Of a stretch of 9,730 nt of DNA, positions 6,316 through 9,730 are shown one piece after another. The position numbers were made by a program, and so were the translations under genes. Position 1 is the first letter of the stretch. Every line of letters begins with the position of its first letter. Below the pieces are notes generated by a model. That model made no database searches. It was not told the DNA's origin and was given only the letters and a program-made list of their open reading frames with translations. The stretch spans positions 1-9,730 of the forward strand of contig CAZVQC010000036.1 in NCBI GenBank assembly GCA_964629225.1, read 5' to 3'. This DNA comes from RUG14199 sp964629225 (GTDB taxonomy: Bacteria; Bacillota; Clostridia; Oscillospirales; CAG-272).

Positions 6316-6400
6316 TACCTTTGTTCGGGATTCGACACCGAACGCGGCGGCACCGTCACTGCCTCATTTTCCCAAAGGGCAAAATCCCTTTCCAAAATAC

Positions 6401-6429
6401 TTGATTTCACCCTCATATTTTGATATAAT
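6401..6429 (+). promoter_or_regulatory. Sigma-A promoter of the lepA-hemW operon
   Basis: The -35 TTGATT (6401-6406) is separated by 17 bases from a perfect TATAAT (6424-6429), preceded by TGA (6421-6423) as an extended -10. Transcription should start near 6436, giving a leader of about 46 bases with AAGGAG at 6469-6474. Confidence 0.85.
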
Positions 6430-6441
6430 AAACTAATACCT

Positions 6442-6459
6442 ATGTGGGATCTCCCACAT
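6442..6459. promoter_or_regulatory. 8-bp inverted repeat in the lepA leader
   Basis: ATGTGGGA (6442-6449) and TCCCACAT (6452-6459) are perfect reverse complements around TC. The site lies just past the predicted transcription start and ten bases before the ribosome site, so it could be a repressor operator or a 5' hairpin that stabilises the mRNA. Confidence 0.5.
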
Positions 6460-6481
6460 TACTACCTTAAGGAGAACGACT

Positions 6482-8296
6482 GTGGCAAGCGAAAGACAGA
6501 AACACATCAGGAATTTCTCAATAATTGCCCACATTGACCACGGCAAGAGCACCCTTGCCGACAGGATACTTGAGTATTCGAGAGCGGTATCCGACAGAGA
6601 AATGGAAGAACAGCTCCTCGACAACATGGATCTTGAAAGGGAGAGAGGCATCACCATCAAAGCAAGGGCGGTCAGAATAGACTACGAAGCCCCGGACGGT
6701 GAGACCTATGAGCTGAACCTGATCGACACCCCCGGTCACGTGGACTTCAACTACGAGGTATCAAGGTCTCTCAACGCCTGCGAGGGAGCACTTTTGGTCG
6801 TTGATGCCACACAGGGCATCGAGGCTCAGACTCTTGCCAATGCCTACCTTGCCGTAGATGCGGATCTTGAGATAGTGCCGGTGATAAATAAGATCGACCT
6901 GCCCAGTGCGGACGTAAAGAGAGTCCAAAACGAGATCGAGGATATCATCGGAGTCCCGGCAGAGGGATGCCCCGCAGTGTCCGCCAAGACCGGTCTCAAT
7001 ATCTCCGACGTGATGGATGCCATCATAGATCAGATACCCTGCCCCGAGGGGGACGAGAACGCCCCTCTTAAAGCCCTTATCTTTGACTCGGTCTACAACA
7101 GTTATTTAGGCGTCGTCGTCTACGTAAGGGTGGTTGAAGGTACTCTCAGAGCGGGAGAACGTATCCGCCTTTTCAGTACGGGTGCGGAATTTGATGTGGT
7201 GGAAGTGGGAGCCATGGATGCCTTCGGGCTTCAAAAGAAGGACTTCCTTTCCGCCGGTGACGTTGGATACCTCACCGCTTCAATTAAAAACGTTTCCGAT
7301 ACACGGGTAGGAGATACGGTGACCTTGGCGCAAGCACCTTGTGCCGAAGCCCTTCCGGGATTCAAGAGCGTTTTGCCTATGGTCTATGCCGGTATCTATC
7401 CGGCAGACGGAGCGAAATACAACGAGACCAAGGATGCCCTTGAAAAACTGCAGCTTAACGATGCGGCATTCGTCTTCGAACCGGAGACGAGTATCGCCCT
7501 CGGCTTTGGATTCCGTTGCGGATTTCTCGGCCTGCTTCATATGGAGATAATAGAAGAGCGACTTGAAAGGGAATTCAATCTCGATCTCATAACCACTGCT
7601 CCCAGCGTTATCTATAAGATAACCAAAACGAACGGCGAGGTGGTCTACATAGACAATCCGACGAACTACCCTTCCCCGGACGAGATATCCGAGGCGGCGG
7701 AGCCGGTGGTGAAGGCGACTCTCATTTGCCCCACCGAGTTTGTAGGCGGCATAATGGATCTCTGCCAGGACAGACGGGGAACCTTCAAGGATATGAAATA
7801 TATCGACACCGACAGAGTTGAACTGTATTACACACTGCCCCTTAATGAGATAATCTACGACTTTTTCGATGCACTCAAATCCAGAAGCAAGGGATACGCT
7901 TCCCTTGATTATGAGTTTGACGGCTACGTACCCAGTAAGCTTGTGAAGCTTGACTTCCTACTCAATGGAGATATGGTGGATGCACTTACCTTCATCGTCC
8001 ACGAGGATAAAGCCTATGGCAGGGCAAGAAAGATAGCGGAAAAGCTGAAAGACAACATACCGAGACAGCTCTTTGAAGTCCCGATACAGGCGGCGATAGG
8101 ATCCAGGATCATCGCCAGGGAAACTGTCAGAGCACTGCGCAAGGATGTCCTTGCAAAGTGTTACGGCGGTGACATAACGAGGAAAAAGAAGCTGCTTGAA
8201 AAACAAAAAGAGGGCAAAAAGAAGATGCGCCAGCTTGGAACCGTCCAGGTGTCTCCGGAGGCATTCATGGCAGTTCTCAAGCTTGATGACGATTGA
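6482..8296 (+). CDS. lepA: Elongation factor 4 (LepA), ribosome back-translocase GTPase
   Basis: LepA/EF4 is a ribosome-associated translational GTPase, thought to act on stalled or aberrant elongation complexes or on initiation and ribosome assembly. At 604 residues it is the usual length. The GTPase motifs are intact: AHIDHGKST (16-24), ERGIT (54-58), DTPGH (82-86), NKID (136-139) and SAK (167-169). The EF-G-like middle domains follow, and then the LepA-specific C-terminal domain ending GDITRKKKLLEKQKEGKKKM...VSPEAFMAVLK. The GTG start at 6482 has AAGGAG seven bases upstream. hemW starts 28 bases after the stop, so the two form an operon, an arrangement common in Bacilli and Clostridia. No truncation or missing catalytic residue is seen. 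Confidence 0.98.
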   Translation: MASERQKHIRNFSIIAHIDHGKSTLADRILEYSRAVSDREMEEQLLDNMDLERERGITIKARAVRIDYEAPDGETYELNLIDTPGHVDFNYEVSRSLNACEGALLVVDATQGIEAQTLANAYLAVDADLEIVPVINKIDLPSADVKRVQNEIEDIIGVPAEGCPAVSAKTGLNISDVMDAIIDQIPCPEGDENAPLKALIFDSVYNSYLGVVVYVRVVEGTLRAGERIRLFSTGAEFDVVEVGAMDAFGLQKKDFLSAGDVGYLTASIKNVSDTRVGDTVTLAQAPCAEALPGFKSVLPMVYAGIYPADGAKYNETKDALEKLQLNDAAFVFEPETSIALGFGFRCGFLGLLHMEIIEERLEREFNLDLITTAPSVIYKITKTNGEVVYIDNPTNYPSPDEISEAAEPVVKATLICPTEFVGGIMDLCQDRRGTFKDMKYIDTDRVELYYTLPLNEIIYDFFDALKSRSKGYASLDYEFDGYVPSKLVKLDFLLNGDMVDALTFIVHEDKAYGRARKIAEKLKDNIPRQLFEVPIQAAIGSRIIARETVRALRKDVLAKCYGGDITRKKKLLEKQKEGKKKMRQLGTVQVSPEAFMAVLKLDDD

Positions 8297-8324
8297 TCCG
8301 AATTGCCCATTAGGAAGTGACCTT

Positions 8325-9515
8325 ATGCAAAGACCGAGTAAAAAGCGTTTGGGTATCTACATTCACATACCGTTTTGCAAAAGCAAATGCGCCTACTGTG
8401 ATTTCTACTCCTTTGTCCCAACGGATGAGGATATCTACGAGAGATACGTAAACGCCGTTATAGCTCATATAGAGAGCTACAAAAACGGGTGCGCCGCCTA
8501 CGCTCCCGATACGGTATTCATCGGAGGTGGCACCCCCACCGCAGTACCCGTGGAGCTTCTTATAAAACTGATACGGGCGGTAAAGCGGAACTTCTCTCTT
8601 ACCAAAAATGCGGAGATAACCATGGAAGCCAACCCCGCCACGGTGAACGTGAGGGATCTTAAAAGGCTTCGCCGTGCCGGCGTCAACAGGCTCAGTATAG
8701 GGCTCCAGAGCGCTGATAATGAGGAGCTTAAGTCTCTCTCCCGTATCCATACCCGAAGGGACTTCGAAGAGGCCTTCAGGGCTGCGAGAGAGGCCAAAAT
8801 AGGCAATATTAACGTGGATGTTATGTTCGGCATTCCCGGACAGACGAGAGATACTCTGCTTCGCACCTTAAACTATGTGACGAAGCTGTCACCGGAGCAC
8901 ATCTCATTTTATAATTTGAAGATAGAAGAGGGGACGCCCTTCGGAAGGATGAGAGACAGTCTTGTCTTGCCGGATGAGGACGAGGAATACGATATGTACA
9001 TGAGCGGCATCCGTTTTCTCGCTTCACGGGGCTATGCCCAGTATGAGATAAGCAACTTCGCAAAGCCCGGATTCCAGTGCCTCCACAATATCAAGTACTG
9101 GAACTGTGATGAGTATCTCGGTATCGGACCTGCCGCCCATTCCTTCTTCAACGGAAATCGCTTCTCCTTCGGCAAGAATGCGGAGAGATACATGACCGCA
9201 ATGGAGAATCCGGAAAAGAGCATCCGCATAACCGACAGTAACGAAGAGATACGTCCCAAGGAGAGGCTGGGAGAATATCTTATGCTTCGATTTCGACTTA
9301 ACGAGGGGGTCTCCACGAGAGAATTCTTCAGACTGTTCGGAAAGGACTTTGAGCGGATGTACCTTCCGAAGCTTTCACGTTACATAAGCGGCGGCTTCGT
9401 TGCCACCCGTGACGGCAGTTATTTTCTGACACCGAAGGGGATGTTCGTCAGCAATTATATTCTGTCGGATCTCCTTGATTTCTCCGATGTGGACCTGTAC
9501 GATCCGATGAGCTGA
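8325..9515 (+). CDS. hemW: Radical SAM heme chaperone HemW
   Basis: HemW binds heme and a 4Fe-4S cluster and is thought to deliver heme to respiratory proteins; it was long misannotated as a HemN-type coproporphyrinogen dehydrogenase. The radical-SAM cluster motif is C18xxxC22xxC25 followed by Asp-Phe (CKSKCAYCDF); Phe at the position where HemN has a further Cys supports HemW. Other family blocks are GGGTPT (67-72), SIGLQS, VDVMFGIPGQT, ISFYNLKIEEGTPF and HNIKYWNCDEYLGIGPAAHSF. At 396 residues it is of normal length. The ATG at 8325 places the IYIHIPFC block at residue 11, as usual, with AGGA about nine bases upstream. An ATG at 8286 overlapping lepA is less likely. It is the second gene of the lepA operon. 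Whether the organism makes or imports heme cannot be seen here. Confidence 0.95.
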   Translation: MQRPSKKRLGIYIHIPFCKSKCAYCDFYSFVPTDEDIYERYVNAVIAHIESYKNGCAAYAPDTVFIGGGTPTAVPVELLIKLIRAVKRNFSLTKNAEITMEANPATVNVRDLKRLRRAGVNRLSIGLQSADNEELKSLSRIHTRRDFEEAFRAAREAKIGNINVDVMFGIPGQTRDTLLRTLNYVTKLSPEHISFYNLKIEEGTPFGRMRDSLVLPDEDEEYDMYMSGIRFLASRGYAQYEISNFAKPGFQCLHNIKYWNCDEYLGIGPAAHSFFNGNRFSFGKNAERYMTAMENPEKSIRITDSNEEIRPKERLGEYLMLRFRLNEGVSTREFFRLFGKDFERMYLPKLSRYISGGFVATRDGSYFLTPKGMFVSNYILSDLLDFSDVDLYDPMS

Positions 9516-9656
9516 CGGGGACGGTGCGCTCCCGTTACGGATTTTGCTGTTTAGAGTCGGATGCGCCGAATACGGTCGGTGGATCCGGCTCGTTTCGGCT
9601 CAAAAAACACAGGAGCAAAAAACTCCGAAAAAAAACAAAAAAATGCAAAAATCCCC

Positions 9657-9685
9657 TTGACAAAGAGAGACCAAAGTGCTACAAT
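9657..9685 (+). promoter_or_regulatory. Strong sigma-A promoter before the right-edge gene
   Basis: A perfect TTGACA (9657-9662) is 17 bases from TACAAT (9680-9685), which has the extended TGC at 9677-9679. Long A-tracts at 9601-9650 lie upstream and could act as an UP element. Transcription should start near 9692. Its position means the next gene is not simply read through from hemW. Confidence 0.82.
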
Positions 9686-9719
9686 AATCAAGCTCACCCG
9701 ATGAAGGGGAGGACGCATC

Positions 9720-9730
9720 TTGAATTTTTC
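9720..9730 (+). CDS. Start of a gene cut by the window edge
   Basis: A strong ribosome site, GGGGAGGA (9706-9713), is followed by TTG at 9720-9722, then AAT and TTT. The spacing and the strong promoter at 9657-9685 make a TTG-started gene likely. Only three full codons are visible, so the product cannot be named. hrcA often follows hemW in related genomes, but no CIRCE operator is present. Confidence 0.5.

Noticed and set aside
8196..8324. Longer N-terminus for HemW
   Set aside because: It would overlap the 3' end of lepA by about 100 bases and add residues absent from the family. The ATG at 8325 fits the family start.
9515..9545. Possible hemW terminator hairpin
   Set aside because: The stem is only five to six base pairs, overlaps the stop codon, and is followed by ATTTTG rather than a proper T-run.
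9670..9690. AGTGCTA at 9675-9681 as half of a CIRCE operator
   Set aside because: There is no matching TTAGCACTC arm at the required spacing; the match is a chance overlap with the -10 region.
1..9730. CRISPR array, tRNA or rRNA genes, or insertion sequence
   Set aside because: No regularly spaced repeats, no tRNA or rRNA signatures and no transposase coding were found; the only long repeat is the intragenic module pair.

Overview
The window looks like chromosomal DNA from a gut- or rumen-type clostridium (Bacillota; an Oscillospiraceae/Ruminococcus-like relative is my best guess). This is inferred from four things: the lepA-hemW gene pair, an NdoA/MazF protein very close to the Bacillus/Clostridia type, a secreted protein ending in a type I dockerin, and strong Shine-Dalgarno sequences with extended -10 promoters. 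No RNA gene, CRISPR array, transposase or integrase is visible.

Layout. (1) Positions 1-94 hold three closely packed GC-rich hairpins. (2) Positions 95-1823, minus strand, are a two-gene operon for related repeat proteins with YD/RHS-like repeats. The upstream gene (1056-1823) encodes a putative lipoprotein and the downstream gene (95-1027) a protein with an N-terminal membrane anchor. (3) Positions 1824-2147 are a divergent control region with a promoter for each side. (4) Positions 2148-5393, plus strand, encode a 1081-residue exported protein made of several LamG/concanavalin-like beta-sandwich modules, a Cys/His-rich segment and a C-terminal dockerin. Two of its modules are encoded by a 422-bp direct repeat with only three mismatches. 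A strong intrinsic terminator follows. (5) Positions 5476-5844 are noncoding and unusually rich in hairpins, including palindromes of a G3-4/A/T/C3-4 type. (6) Positions 5845-6186, minus strand, encode a MazF/NdoA-type mRNA endonuclease without an adjacent antitoxin gene; a related palindrome and a 13-bp inverted repeat lie in its leader. (7) Positions 6401-9515 hold a well-marked promoter, lepA and hemW, in one operon. (8) The window ends with a strong promoter and the first codons of another gene, probably starting with TTG at 9720.

How the parts relate. lepA (translation elongation factor 4) and hemW (radical-SAM heme chaperone) are conserved housekeeping genes. The dockerin protein should be exported and either held by a cohesin-bearing scaffold or displayed near the cell surface. 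It has no recognisable catalytic domain, so carbohydrate or glycan binding and adhesion are more likely than hydrolysis. The two repeat proteins transcribed divergently from it are also envelope-targeted, but a functional link to the dockerin protein is only suggested by position. The most unusual parts are the duplicated module inside the dockerin gene and the structured noncoding DNA on both sides of the solitary mazF. Nothing here can be declared a new defence or mobile system from sequence alone.
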